A DNA stretch of 64,000 bases from Acidimicrobiia bacterium (lineage in GTDB: Bacteria; Actinomycetota; Acidimicrobiia; Acidimicrobiales; Poriferisodalaceae): assembly GCA_012960315.1 (NCBI GenBank), contig DUBN01000068.1, positions 128,498-192,497 of the forward strand, in the 5' to 3' direction. The stretch's first letter is position 1. Every line of letters starts with the position of its first letter. Position numbers and translations under genes: made by a program. Below the pieces are notes generated by a model. The model had not been told where the DNA came from, did no database searches, and saw nothing but the letters and a program-made list of their open reading frames with translations. This document shows, in pieces, positions 17,188 to 26,364 of this stretch.

Positions 17188-18536
17188 ACTCAACCCGTCA
17201 GATTGCCCTTATCGGGTTCCTTCAGGCACAAAATTGCACCACCATTCCAGCAGCATGGCGACACCCCAAAGCGCGACACGACGTCACCAACGTTGATTTC
17301 TATCGACACATAGCGCAAGTGTTAGAAAGCGGACTCTTTGATCTTGGGTTCTTCGACGACCGTCTGGCCATGCCCGATATGTACGGCGGGGACCACCGTC
17401 ACACCGTTGAACATGGGATCCGATGTGTAAAGCTTGATGCAGTCACTGTTTTAACCACAATGGGGATGGCTACCTCCCAGCTGGGTTTAGGAGCGACATA
17501 CTCAACCACCTATTTCCCGCCCTTCCATGTCGCTCGGGTCTTTGCAACGCTTGACCATATGACTGGAGGCAGGGCGGCATGGAACGTCGTGACGTCGGTC
17601 AATGACAATGAGGCGCGCAACATGGGGCTCCTAGCAGCGCCTCCTCACGATGTTCGATATGACCGAGCCGATGAATTTATGGAGATTGTTCATGGGCATT
17701 GGGATAGCTGGGAAGCCGATGCGATCGTCGCTGACCGTGCCTCCGGCTTATATGCCCATGGAGACAAGGTCCACCGACTCGACCATGACGGTGAGCACTA
17801 TCGCTCACGTGGACCGTTTACCGTGCCGCGCACCCCTCAAGGCCACCCGGTAATTATCCAAGCGGGTCAAAGTGGCAGAGGTATCGAATTCGCCTCACGC
17901 TGGGGCGAGCTCCTATTCATGGCAAACCCCAATCTCTCTAGGGCTACCGATAATTACAAAGCCGTCAAGTCTGCCGTCGTTGCCGCAGGCCGCGACCCCG
18001 AGCAGGTCAAAATAGCTAATTTGACCTTCCCAGTAGTGGGTCGGACATTGTCCGAAGCCGAGGACCGGCGAGCGGCTTATGATCTCCTCCCGAACCTCGT
18101 GGATGACCTTTCGCTGCTCTCGGAGGGATTGAACTTCGACTTCTCCGACAAAGAACTCGACGAACCTCTTTCTGCTGAAGATGTTGCGGCGATGACAGGT
18201 ATTCAGGGAATTCGAAACCAGGTCATCGAAGCAACCGGGAAAGACAATCCGACGGTTCGCGATTTTGTAACAGTTTCTGGGCGCGGACGCCTCGCCCATC
18301 CGGTCGTCGGTGGCCCTAACGAACTAGCTGATTATTTCGAAGAGTGGTTCACGACTCCAGCGTGTGATGGTTTCGTGATAGCGGGGACACATATGCCTGG
18401 CGCTTTTGAAGACTTTGTAGAACTCGTGGTGCCGGAACTTCAGCGGCGAGGTCTTTTCCGCACTGAATATTCGGGCAACACATTACGCGACCATCTTGGT
18501 TTGCCTCAACCCCAGCCAGGCGCCTGGCGGCAATAA
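17184..18536 (+). CDS. NtaA/SnaA/DszA-family FMN-dependent monooxygenase
   Basis: A 450-residue luciferase-like TIM barrel. Family marks are the N-terminal WRHPKARHDVTNVDFYRHIA, LTTMGMATSQLGLGATYSTTYFPPFHVARVFATLDHMTGGRAAWNVVTS (quoted by landmarks near residues 85-130 only as TYFPPFHVARVFATLDH) and VIIQAGQSGRGIEFASRWGE. DszA oxidises dibenzothiophene sulfone and NtaA oxidises nitrilotriacetate, using FMNH2 from a separate reductase that is not seen here. The GTG start overlaps yqeY (GTGA). It is the last gene of the dioxygenase-yqeY operon. Confidence 0.85.
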   Translation: MNSTRQIALIGFLQAQNCTTIPAAWRHPKARHDVTNVDFYRHIAQVLESGLFDLGFFDDRLAMPDMYGGDHRHTVEHGIRCVKLDAVTVLTTMGMATSQLGLGATYSTTYFPPFHVARVFATLDHMTGGRAAWNVVTSVNDNEARNMGLLAAPPHDVRYDRADEFMEIVHGHWDSWEADAIVADRASGLYAHGDKVHRLDHDGEHYRSRGPFTVPRTPQGHPVIIQAGQSGRGIEFASRWGELLFMANPNLSRATDNYKAVKSAVVAAGRDPEQVKIANLTFPVVGRTLSEAEDRRAAYDLLPNLVDDLSLLSEGLNFDFSDKELDEPLSAEDVAAMTGIQGIRNQVIEATGKDNPTVRDFVTVSGRGRLAHPVVGGPNELADYFEEWFTTPACDGFVIAGTHMPGAFEDFVELVVPELQRRGLFRTEYSGNTLRDHLGLPQPQPGAWRQ

Positions 18537-18537
18537 C

Positions 18538-19449
18538 CTAGCTATCGGTGTTGTTGAAGGCGGCAATGAGTTCGCTGCCGTGAACTGGCCACACCCCTTC
18601 GAGGCTCATTACCTGAGCTAACGCGCGGTCAAGTGCGCGAATGCGAAATGGTTGACCTGTGAGCCAAGGCCTCAACGTAAACATCATGTGGCGAGCTGAA
18701 CGGCGACCATCGCTGTGGAGTCGATGAGCGGCCGAAACAATCATGTTTTCCCAGCTAGCGAGACTCGCTCGCCGATTCCAAAGAGCAAACTCGTCGTCAA
18801 TCTCGAGGAACAACGGAAGAGAGGTCAAATTTCCGTTCGGAGTTGTCATGGTGTACGGCTGCTCGTCATTGGGCCAATCGCACACGTATTGGATTCCAGC
18901 TGCCGCTAATAGTTCTGGTGTTCGAGCCGACTCGACACCCTCGGGCGAAAACCATCCGATGGGGCGAACTCCGGTCGCTTGTTCAAGCATGTCAAGAGCG
19001 TTGGCGATTACTTCCGCTTCAGTGCCGCGATCCATCTTCGATGTAATAAGCCTGCTGGCTGATATGCCGTGTCCGACGATCTCGCAGTTGCGTTCACCGA
19101 GGTGTTTCATGAGCCACGGATAATGCAGCGCGGTAAGCGCGTCCACCGCGACGGTGACCGGAATTTTGTAACGTTCCAATGTGTCGAGTAGACGGAAAAT
19201 CCCTACTCGATGGCCGTATTCTCGGTGAGTTAATTGAACGTAATCGGGAGCTGGCAATTTGATGAGTCCGCCGCTGGCATTTCTGAGGCTGTAAGCGTCC
19301 TGTGGCGGGTCCCATTCATAATGTTCCAACAGCACCAAGGCCCCCACAGCGAGAGGCTTTTCATTTGGCCACTTAAGGGCATTTCTGCTTGGGAGCGGTG
19401 AATACGAATAATGAGAGTGATCCATGCCTGGAGAGCGATCAGCGGGCAT
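18538..19449 (-). CDS. Polysaccharide deacetylase-fold protein, PuuE/allantoinase-like (copy 2)
   Basis: A 303-residue NodB-fold protein. Typical marks are THREYGHRVGIFRLLDTLERY, EIVGHGISASRLI and GWFSPEGVESARTPELLAAAGIQYVCDW. The TFDDG and HSxxH metal motifs of chitin deacetylases are absent, as in the cofactor-independent PuuE allantoinases, so hydrolysis of a cyclic amide such as allantoin is more likely than sugar deacetylation. ATG 19449 follows AGGAGG at 7 nt and overlaps the upstream paralogue by 11 nt. The two products may form a heteromer. Confidence 0.75.
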   Translation of the reverse strand: MPADRSPGMDHSHYSYSPLPSRNALKWPNEKPLAVGALVLLEHYEWDPPQDAYSLRNASGGLIKLPAPDYVQLTHREYGHRVGIFRLLDTLERYKIPVTVAVDALTALHYPWLMKHLGERNCEIVGHGISASRLITSKMDRGTEAEVIANALDMLEQATGVRPIGWFSPEGVESARTPELLAAAGIQYVCDWPNDEQPYTMTTPNGNLTSLPLFLEIDDEFALWNRRASLASWENMIVSAAHRLHSDGRRSARHMMFTLRPWLTGQPFRIRALDRALAQVMSLEGVWPVHGSELIAAFNNTDS

Positions 19450-20362
19450 CGTTGACCTCCTGTAGTGACACTGCATGGTCAACGAAATCTTCGTAATGAT
19501 GTTCTATGAAGTGGTCAGCTATTTCCGACGCCGTGGCTTGCCACACCAACTCATGACCCAACACATAATCCAGCATCTCATCGAGGCCATCGATTCGGTG
19601 AGGCATACCCATCAAATAAGGATGAAGAGCGAGAGCCATCACTCGCCCTGAGCCAGCTCCTTCTTCATAGAGCGTGTCGAATTGCGCTTTCACTATTTCG
19701 ACAAAGTCAGATGTGTCGTGGTGGTGAAGAAACACCGGAACATCATTTAACTCGATGCTGTAAGGAACTGAAACTAGGCGGCCACCATCAACCCTGATAG
19801 GGACAGGTTGATCGTCGTGCAGCCAATCAGCGTGATAGGTAAGACCGGCTTCAGCCATCAGGTCGGGGGTGCGAAGGTTGTTAGAAACCGCGGGTCCGAG
19901 CATGCCGCGCAGCTTTTGACCCGTGTGTCGATGCAGCGTGTCGATGCAATCTTGATAAAACTCCCGTTCATCTTGATCACTCATCGAAGAGAGGTAGCGA
20001 GTGTTGTAAATACCGTGGCTCATGATTTCCCAACCTCGGTCGGCCATCGATTTGCCGATGTCGGGATAATGCTCGAAGACAGCGAGGTTTGTTGAAGCTG
20101 TGCAGCGAACGTCGTGCTGATCGAGCACCTCGAGCATTCGCCAAAACCCGACTCGGTTTCCGTAGTCACGGTGGGAATAGCCTTGAACGTCAGGATGGGG
20201 AGATCGGGGCCAGGGGTTACGACGCGCGTCGCGCGGCGGCAGGTACTCATAGTGTTCAACGTTGGGGGCGACCCACAACGCGACGCGAGCTCCATTGGGC
20301 CAACTGATGTTTGGCCGGTCAGCCATCGGCAAATAGTCAACGCGGTGTGGAGGTAAAGACAT
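19439..20362 (-). CDS. Polysaccharide deacetylase-fold protein, PuuE/allantoinase-like (copy 1)
   Basis: A 307-residue paralogue of the downstream gene, with YSHRDYGNRVGFWRMLEVLDQ, EIMSHGIYNTRYLSS, GMLGPAVSNNLRTPDLMAEAGLTYHADW and ALHPYLMGMPHRI. The PuuE-like branch opens allantoin or related ureide rings, but substrates differ widely. It is the first gene of the pair; ATG 20362 lies 6 nt behind TACGGT, suggesting a leaderless message. It is divergent from the double CaiB gene, and a 14-bp palindrome lies between them. Confidence 0.77.
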   Translation of the reverse strand: MSLPPHRVDYLPMADRPNISWPNGARVALWVAPNVEHYEYLPPRDARRNPWPRSPHPDVQGYSHRDYGNRVGFWRMLEVLDQHDVRCTASTNLAVFEHYPDIGKSMADRGWEIMSHGIYNTRYLSSMSDQDEREFYQDCIDTLHRHTGQKLRGMLGPAVSNNLRTPDLMAEAGLTYHADWLHDDQPVPIRVDGGRLVSVPYSIELNDVPVFLHHHDTSDFVEIVKAQFDTLYEEGAGSGRVMALALHPYLMGMPHRIDGLDEMLDYVLGHELVWQATASEIADHFIEHHYEDFVDHAVSLQEVNDAR

Positions 20363-20368
20363 ACAAGC

Positions 20369-20374
20369 ACCGTA
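20369..20374 (-). promoter_or_regulatory. Putative -10 element, leaderless deacetylase operon
   Basis: TACGGT on the minus strand, 6 nt before ATG 20362, no Shine-Dalgarno in between. Confidence 0.5.
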
Positions 20375-20383
20375 GTCAGATAG

Positions 20384-20397
20384 GCCCCCTAGGGGGC
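20384..20397. promoter_or_regulatory. Perfect 14-bp palindrome, candidate shared operator
   Basis: GCCCCCTAGGGGGC is fully self-complementary. It begins 10 bp upstream of the -10 hexamer of the minus-strand operon and ends 41 bp before the ATG of the plus-strand CaiB gene, so one bound protein could control both. Confidence 0.4.
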
Positions 20398-20438
20398 GCT
20401 AACGTCCCAAGTGACTACTGGGAGTTCGAGGGGGAGAC

Positions 20439-22874
20439 ATGCTCAGTGAATACCGAGTGCTCGATTTGACCGACGAACGCGGTCATCTTGCCGCTTTCAT
20501 GCTTGCCCAGATGGGAGCTGAGGTCATCGCGATTGAGCCGCATTCAGGTTCGCATGCCCGCCAACTTGCACCATTTGCCGAAGGAATCGATGACGGTGAG
20601 CACTCACTTCATCACTGGGCCTATAACCGCGGCAAGAAAAGCGTTGTCCTGGATTTAGACACACCTGACGGCATTAGCGAACTTCGACGTCTTATAGCGG
20701 GGGCAGACGTCATGTTCGACTCGTTTGATCCCGGAGTCATGGCGTCATTGGGGCTTACACCTTCAGAGATCGCTGAACTCAATCCCCATATGATTGATGT
20801 TTCCATTACCGCGTTTGGCGGCGACGGCCCCAAAGCGAACTGGGAACACAGCGACCTTACGCTTCAGGCAGCCGCTGGAAACATGGTGTTGACCGGTGAC
20901 GACGACCGGTCTCCGCTGCGAGCCGGAGGTACCCTGCCCCAAGCGTTCGGTAACGCGGCGTCGGAGGCAGCCGGTGCGGCGCTGATAGCTCTATTTGAGC
21001 GACAGTCGACATCTGGACTGGGACAGCACATTGATGTATCAGCTCAGCACTCAATGAACCAATGCACCCAGTCGAACTCTTTAGCGACCCCGTTGGGAGC
21101 AACCCCGCCCACCAGGCTTGCTGGTGGAGTGGAACTTGGAGGGATTCGCATCCAAATCATGTGGCCGTGTCTAGACGGCTATGCGTCGGTCAGCTTCTTG
21201 TTTGGACCCGCCTTCGCCCCCTTCACACGGAACCTTATGGCTTGGGTATGTGAGGAAGGTTTCTGTGACGAGGCCACCCGAGACAAAGATTGGGTCGAAT
21301 ATGCGCTGATGCTCCTCGACGGCCGAGAATCGAAGGAGGAGTACGAACGAGTTAAAGACATCCTCACCAAATTCTTTGCTACGAAGACCAAAGCTGAACT
21401 TTTGGAGGCGGCGATGAAACGTCGCGTCCTCATTACTCCGGTGACTACGACCGAAGAGGTTGTCAACAGCGAACAACTCGACTTTCGTGGCTATTGGGAG
21501 ACGGTCGAACATGGTGACGGCTCCATGGTCGATTACCCAGGAGCCTTCGCTAAGTTCGCTGAAACTCCGTTGAAGGTACTGGCTGAAGCCCCGCGCCTAG
21601 GTGAGCACACCGTGCAGGTGCTAAGTGAACCCGACCGCGGCGCTGATGTCGCCATAACCGAGCCGATTGCCTCGACAACGCTTCCACTTAAAGGGGTAAA
21701 AGTTTTGGATTTCATGTGGGCCATGGCAGGGCCCGCTGCTTCACGAGTACTGGCCGACTACGGCGCTGAGATCGTGCGAGTGGAATCTTCGAACAAACTT
21801 GATGCCGTCAGAAGCATCTCGCCATTTCCGGCTGATGTTGCTGACCCTGACAAGTCAGGGATTTATCACAACATGAACGCCGGAAAGCGAGGGCTCACCC
21901 TCGATATGGCGAAACCGGGAGCCGTGGACGTCATATGGGATCTCATTGACTGGGCGGATGTGGTGCTCGAATCGTTCTCTCCCAAGGCAATGACCGCTTG
22001 GGATCTCGACTACCAACAGATTCAGAAGCGGCGGCCCGACATCATTATGGCTTCAAGCTGTCTTATGGGTCAGACAGGTCCTCTGGCAATGTTGGCTGGT
22101 TTCGGAACTATGGCCGCAGCAATATCAGGCTTCTTTTACCCGGTCGGTTGGACAGATCGGGCGCCAACCGGCCCTTACAGCGCGTACACCGACTACACCT
22201 CACCGCGTTGGCTTGTCGCATCCGTTATGGGAGCACTTGAACACAAGAGACGAACCGGTCAGGGCCAGTACATAGATCTCTCTCAGGCCGAAGCAGCCCT
22301 GCATCTTATGACGCCAGCGCTTCTCGAATATTCGGTCAACGGAAACGTTTGGGAACGAGCCGGTAACCGAGACATTGTTTTTGCCCCACAGGGCGGATAC
22401 CCCACAAGCGGCAACGACAACTGGATAGCGATCTCATGCAAAGACGACGACCAATGGCAGTCTTTGGCACAGGAGATGAACCGCGGTGATCTCGCAGACC
22501 TCACCGCCGATGAGCGACACGCTCAACACGACGAACTTGACTCGGTCATTTCCGCGTGGACTGTCGAACAAGAAGGCGTTGAGCTCATGGAGAGACTCCA
22601 AACTCTTGGGGTAGCAGCCCACATTGTCCAAAACTCGCCTGAACTAGTTGCCGACGAACAAATGACCCATCGCGGTTGTTTCGTCGAAGTCGCCCACGCA
22701 AGCCACGAACCTTTCTTTGTTGACGGAACCCGCTTTCACATGTCGCGCACCCCGGCTCAGGTCACACATGCCGGTCCGATTTTCGGTGAGCACACCTTTG
22801 AGGTTCTGATGGAATGCGCCGGCTACGACCCCGACCAGATAGCAGAACTCGCGGTGGCGGAACTTCTGGAATAA
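20439..22874 (+). CDS. Double-length CaiB/BaiF CoA-transferase (two fused domains)
   Basis: An 811-residue protein made of two class III CoA-transferase units. The first (about 1-390) starts YRVLDLTDERGHLAAFMLAQ and has GLGQHIDVSAQHS; the second (about 405-811) starts GVKVLDFMWAMAGPAASRVLA and has GQGQYIDLSQAEA. In the second, YTDYTSPRW holds the Asp expected to carry the acyl group. In the first, the aligned stretch is QAFGNAASEAAG, with Gly or Asn in place of Asp. So only the C-terminal half looks catalytic, while the N-terminal half may replace the second subunit of the usual interlocked dimer. ATG 20439 follows GAGGGGGAG. The substrate is unknown. Confidence 0.85.
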   Translation: MLSEYRVLDLTDERGHLAAFMLAQMGAEVIAIEPHSGSHARQLAPFAEGIDDGEHSLHHWAYNRGKKSVVLDLDTPDGISELRRLIAGADVMFDSFDPGVMASLGLTPSEIAELNPHMIDVSITAFGGDGPKANWEHSDLTLQAAAGNMVLTGDDDRSPLRAGGTLPQAFGNAASEAAGAALIALFERQSTSGLGQHIDVSAQHSMNQCTQSNSLATPLGATPPTRLAGGVELGGIRIQIMWPCLDGYASVSFLFGPAFAPFTRNLMAWVCEEGFCDEATRDKDWVEYALMLLDGRESKEEYERVKDILTKFFATKTKAELLEAAMKRRVLITPVTTTEEVVNSEQLDFRGYWETVEHGDGSMVDYPGAFAKFAETPLKVLAEAPRLGEHTVQVLSEPDRGADVAITEPIASTTLPLKGVKVLDFMWAMAGPAASRVLADYGAEIVRVESSNKLDAVRSISPFPADVADPDKSGIYHNMNAGKRGLTLDMAKPGAVDVIWDLIDWADVVLESFSPKAMTAWDLDYQQIQKRRPDIIMASSCLMGQTGPLAMLAGFGTMAAAISGFFYPVGWTDRAPTGPYSAYTDYTSPRWLVASVMGALEHKRRTGQGQYIDLSQAEAALHLMTPALLEYSVNGNVWERAGNRDIVFAPQGGYPTSGNDNWIAISCKDDDQWQSLAQEMNRGDLADLTADERHAQHDELDSVISAWTVEQEGVELMERLQTLGVAAHIVQNSPELVADEQMTHRGCFVEVAHASHEPFFVDGTRFHMSRTPAQVTHAGPIFGEHTFEVLMECAGYDPDQIAELAVAELLE

Positions 22875-22916
22875 CGCCGATGATTCGCCCATGTCGCTGG
22901 CGGGGCAAATGAGCAG

Positions 22917-25900
22917 CTACCAGGTGTCAATCATCGGGCGTTTCTTGCCCTCTCGCGGCGCTGGCTTCGGAGCTGATCGCAGTGCCATCGATATCCAAGT
23001 ACGCGTCTCTGCTGGATCAATGACGTCATCAAGTTCGAAGAAAGTTGCTGTGCTGACGGCTTTGCCGTTCTCGTACAGCTTGGCCACCATCTGTTCGTAA
23101 TACGCGATCCGCTCTTCGGGGTCCTCGATCGCCTCGAGCTCTTTGCGATATCCGAGCTTGACGAAGCCTTCCAACCCCATTCCACCGAATTCGCCAGTTG
23201 GCCACGAAACGCAAAACACTGGGGCTTTGAAACTTCCACCGGCCATTGCCTGGGCCCCTAATCCGTAGCCTTTCCGCAAAACGACGGTCATGAAGGGAAC
23301 GGTGACGCTTGCCGATGTAACGAACATCCGGCTGGCGTGACGAACCGTTGCGTCGTATTCAGCTTGGGGGCCGACCATGATGCCTGGCGTATCGCACAAA
23401 AACATGAGTGGAATATCGTGCGCATCGCAGAGTTGCATAAATCGACTGCCTTTGTCCCCTACATCGGCGTCGATAGCCCCACCTAAATGATGGTTGTTGT
23501 TTGCGATAATCCCTATCGGCCGGCCTTCGATTCGAGCGAGCGAAGTGACACACCCCGGCCCCCATCCCTTACGAATTTCTAGGACCGAGTCGACATCGCA
23601 CATCGTTTCGATGACTTCACGGACGTCATACGCGCGCAGACGGTTCTCGGGAACAATGTGCCTCAACAAACGTTGATCAGGTGCTGCCCATGTCTCGATC
23701 GGACCTTGAAAATATGACAAATATTTCTTGGCGACGTCCATTGCTTCGTCTTCGTCTTCGACGAGAACGTCGATCACTCCGTTGGGGTATTGGACCTCAA
23801 CGGGACCCACTTCCTCGGGGCGAAACACCCCAAGGCCGCCACCTTCGATCATTGCGGGGCCGCCTATGCCAATATTTGACCCCTTCGTTGCGATAATCAC
23901 GTCGCAACACCCAAGCAAAACGGCGTTGCCGGCGAAACATCTGCCGTTCGTGATCCCGACGAGTGGAACCAGACCGGAAAGTTTGGCGAAGAAGGTGAAC
24001 GCCCAACAATCCAAGCCAGCGCCACCCATCGTGTCAGTGTCACCTGGCCGGCCGCCCCCGCCCTCGGCTAGCAGCACTGTTGGAAGTTTGTTGTCCTCAG
24101 CAATCTCGAAGAGCCGATCTTTCTTTCGATGATTTTGAAGCCCCTGAGTACCCGCCAAAACCATGTAGTCATATGACATGACCATGGTTTGTGAAGTTTG
24201 TTCGTCGAAGAGATCACCGTTGACACTCCCGACTCCTGCGACCATACCGTCGCCTTGAGTGTTGTCGATCAAATCGTCCAGACTTCGCCGCCTGCGCTGA
24301 GCAGCGACCATTAGCGGGCCGTATTCAACGAAAGTATTTTCATCAACCAGTCGCGAAAGATTTTCGCGCGCTGTGCGATGTCCTCGACCATGTCGCTTTG
24401 ACACTGCCGACGGTTTGGCTTCATCGGTTCCCCTGTAGTGGCGATCGAAGACCTCTTGCAGGTCTGGACGTATTAAGTCAAGATCAACCGCCGCTTCGGC
24501 TTCGCTGGCTTCGATGTCCAGATCCGCTTCTTCGATAAACAGCAATGGGTGACCCTCATACACGGTGTCACCTTGACTGACGCCCAAAGCTCTAACAATG
24601 CCAGTCACGTTTGACACAATGACGTGCTCCATCTTCATCGCTTCCATTACCGCAACTGGCTGCCCTTCAGCGACTTCGTCATCGGGTGACACGTCAATCG
24701 AGATGATGGTGCCCTGAAGCGGCGCCTCGACCGGCCGAGTGCCGTCTGGGCCCATCGCAGAGGAACTGTCCAGCGAACCAGACATCGAAGGAGGTTCCCT
24801 TCCATCGATGTCGCCGTGTGTGAGTACCGCCAAGGGGTCACTGCTGACCTTTACCCCTGCCAATGACGGTCCCAAAAGATCGGAAGAAGTGTGCGAAACA
24901 CGGTTGAGTTCCACTTGTTCAGCAGCGTGAACTAGCTCAGCGCCGTATTCGTTGATGAAACCTGTGGTGATTTCATTGGACTGGACTTCAGGCCGATCCA
25001 ATAAAGCCAACAGGTAAGGAATGTTGGTGAGAACACCTTCGACTCTGAACTCAGAAAGAGCTCGTCTGACTCTTTTTATGGCATCTCGATAGTTGTTGGT
25101 GGGGGAGTGTCCGATGATTTTGGCGAGGAGAGAATCAAAGCTGGGATTGGTCGAATAACCCTGATACCCGTACGTATCGGTCCGAATGCCGGGACCGCTG
25201 GGAGTCTCGAACGCGGTAATTGTGCCTCCGGCGGGTTTCGCGAACCCCTCCTCGGTCATTGTTTCGGTATTCACCCGACATTGAATTGCGTATCCCCGCG
25301 CAGTGGGCAACTCATCTTGCGAGAGACCCAAGTCGACGAGCGAAGCCCCTCCTGCTATGAGAATTTGATTTCGAACCAGGTCGATTCCAGTCACCTCTTC
25401 AGTCACTGTGTGCTCGACCTGCAGCCGAGCGTTGGTTTCGATAAATGCGACTGCGGATGGGTTCTCGGCTTCAACTAGAAATTCCCAGGTACCCAGCCCT
25501 CGATAATTAGCGTGAGAAGCCATACGGACCGCAGAGTTCGTCAACACGTCTCGTGTTGTGCTCTCGATAGAGGGAGATGGCGCGACTTCAATGATCTTCT
25601 GGTTCTGTCGTTGCAGAGTGCATTCCCGTTCACCCAAATGAACCACGGATGTTCCGTCACCAATGATTTGAACTTCGATGTGACGAGCACGCTCTATAAG
25701 TCGTTCTGCGTAAAGGTCACCGTTACCAAAAGCGGATTGTGCTTCGCTTTGACATCGTTCAAACGCGGCGGCTACGTCATCGTCCTGTAGCACGGTGCGC
25801 ATGCCGCGACCTCCGCCCCCGGCGACAGCCTTAATCATGATTGCGCGATACTCGGAAAGAAAAGCTTCGACTTCTTTGAGCGTCGCCGCTCCCTCCGTGG

Positions 25901-26297
25901 CTGGAGCTAGTGGCACATCGAGCTCGGCGGCTAGGGCTCGGGCGGAAAGTTTGTCGCCGAAGAGAGCGAGCTGTTCAGAAGATGGCCCAACGAAAACGAT
26001 GCCAGCGGCTTCTAACGCGCGCGCAAAGTCGGCGTTCTCGGCCAAAAAGCCGTAACCGGGGTGAATCGCGTCGCAACCTGCGGCGAGGGCCGTATCGACG
26101 ATCTGATCAATGTCGAGATAAGCGGCAACTCCGCGATTGTTCAGCTCTATCGATTCGTTCGTTGCGCGAGTATGTAACGACGAGCCGTCGTCTTCGCTGT
26201 GAATGGCCACCGTGTCGATATCGAGTTCATCCGCCGCTCGAGCGATACGTATGGCTATCTCACCGCGATTAGCAATAAGAAGCTTTTCCACGGACAT
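22917..26297 (-). CDS. Single-chain acyl-CoA carboxylase (BC-BCCP-CT)
   Basis: A 1126-residue biotin enzyme. Residues 1-450 are biotin carboxylase (KLLIANRGEIAIRIARA, ATP-grasp AVAGGGGRGMR, ETNARLQVEHTVTEE). A biotinyl domain has EAMKMEH with the biotin Lys at residue 555. Residues 600-1126 are carboxyltransferase with both halves (GITNGRCFAGNAVLLGCCD; FLCDTPGIMVGPQAE). It should carboxylate an acyl-CoA. One-polypeptide long-chain acyl-CoA carboxylases are known from mycobacteria and other bacteria; most actinobacterial complexes use separate alpha and beta chains. ATG 26297 sits behind AGGGGG. A MaoC-dienelactone hydrolase-SnoaL operon lies upstream on the same strand and may share its pathway. 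Confidence 0.9.
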   Translation of the reverse strand: MSVEKLLIANRGEIAIRIARAADELDIDTVAIHSEDDGSSLHTRATNESIELNNRGVAAYLDIDQIVDTALAAGCDAIHPGYGFLAENADFARALEAAGIVFVGPSSEQLALFGDKLSARALAAELDVPLAPATEGAATLKEVEAFLSEYRAIMIKAVAGGGGRGMRTVLQDDDVAAAFERCQSEAQSAFGNGDLYAERLIERARHIEVQIIGDGTSVVHLGERECTLQRQNQKIIEVAPSPSIESTTRDVLTNSAVRMASHANYRGLGTWEFLVEAENPSAVAFIETNARLQVEHTVTEEVTGIDLVRNQILIAGGASLVDLGLSQDELPTARGYAIQCRVNTETMTEEGFAKPAGGTITAFETPSGPGIRTDTYGYQGYSTNPSFDSLLAKIIGHSPTNNYRDAIKRVRRALSEFRVEGVLTNIPYLLALLDRPEVQSNEITTGFINEYGAELVHAAEQVELNRVSHTSSDLLGPSLAGVKVSSDPLAVLTHGDIDGREPPSMSGSLDSSSAMGPDGTRPVEAPLQGTIISIDVSPDDEVAEGQPVAVMEAMKMEHVIVSNVTGIVRALGVSQGDTVYEGHPLLFIEEADLDIEASEAEAAVDLDLIRPDLQEVFDRHYRGTDEAKPSAVSKRHGRGHRTARENLSRLVDENTFVEYGPLMVAAQRRRRSLDDLIDNTQGDGMVAGVGSVNGDLFDEQTSQTMVMSYDYMVLAGTQGLQNHRKKDRLFEIAEDNKLPTVLLAEGGGGRPGDTDTMGGAGLDCWAFTFFAKLSGLVPLVGITNGRCFAGNAVLLGCCDVIIATKGSNIGIGGPAMIEGGGLGVFRPEEVGPVEVQYPNGVIDVLVEDEDEAMDVAKKYLSYFQGPIETWAAPDQRLLRHIVPENRLRAYDVREVIETMCDVDSVLEIRKGWGPGCVTSLARIEGRPIGIIANNNHHLGGAIDADVGDKGSRFMQLCDAHDIPLMFLCDTPGIMVGPQAEYDATVRHASRMFVTSASVTVPFMTVVLRKGYGLGAQAMAGGSFKAPVFCVSWPTGEFGGMGLEGFVKLGYRKELEAIEDPEERIAYYEQMVAKLYENGKAVSTATFFELDDVIDPAETRTWISMALRSAPKPAPREGKKRPMIDTW

Positions 26298-26364
26298 TTC
26301 CAATCCCCCTCGAGAGACGCTTTGGCATGCCCGTTCTACAACATGTTGCCCCTGGTGTTCTTAC

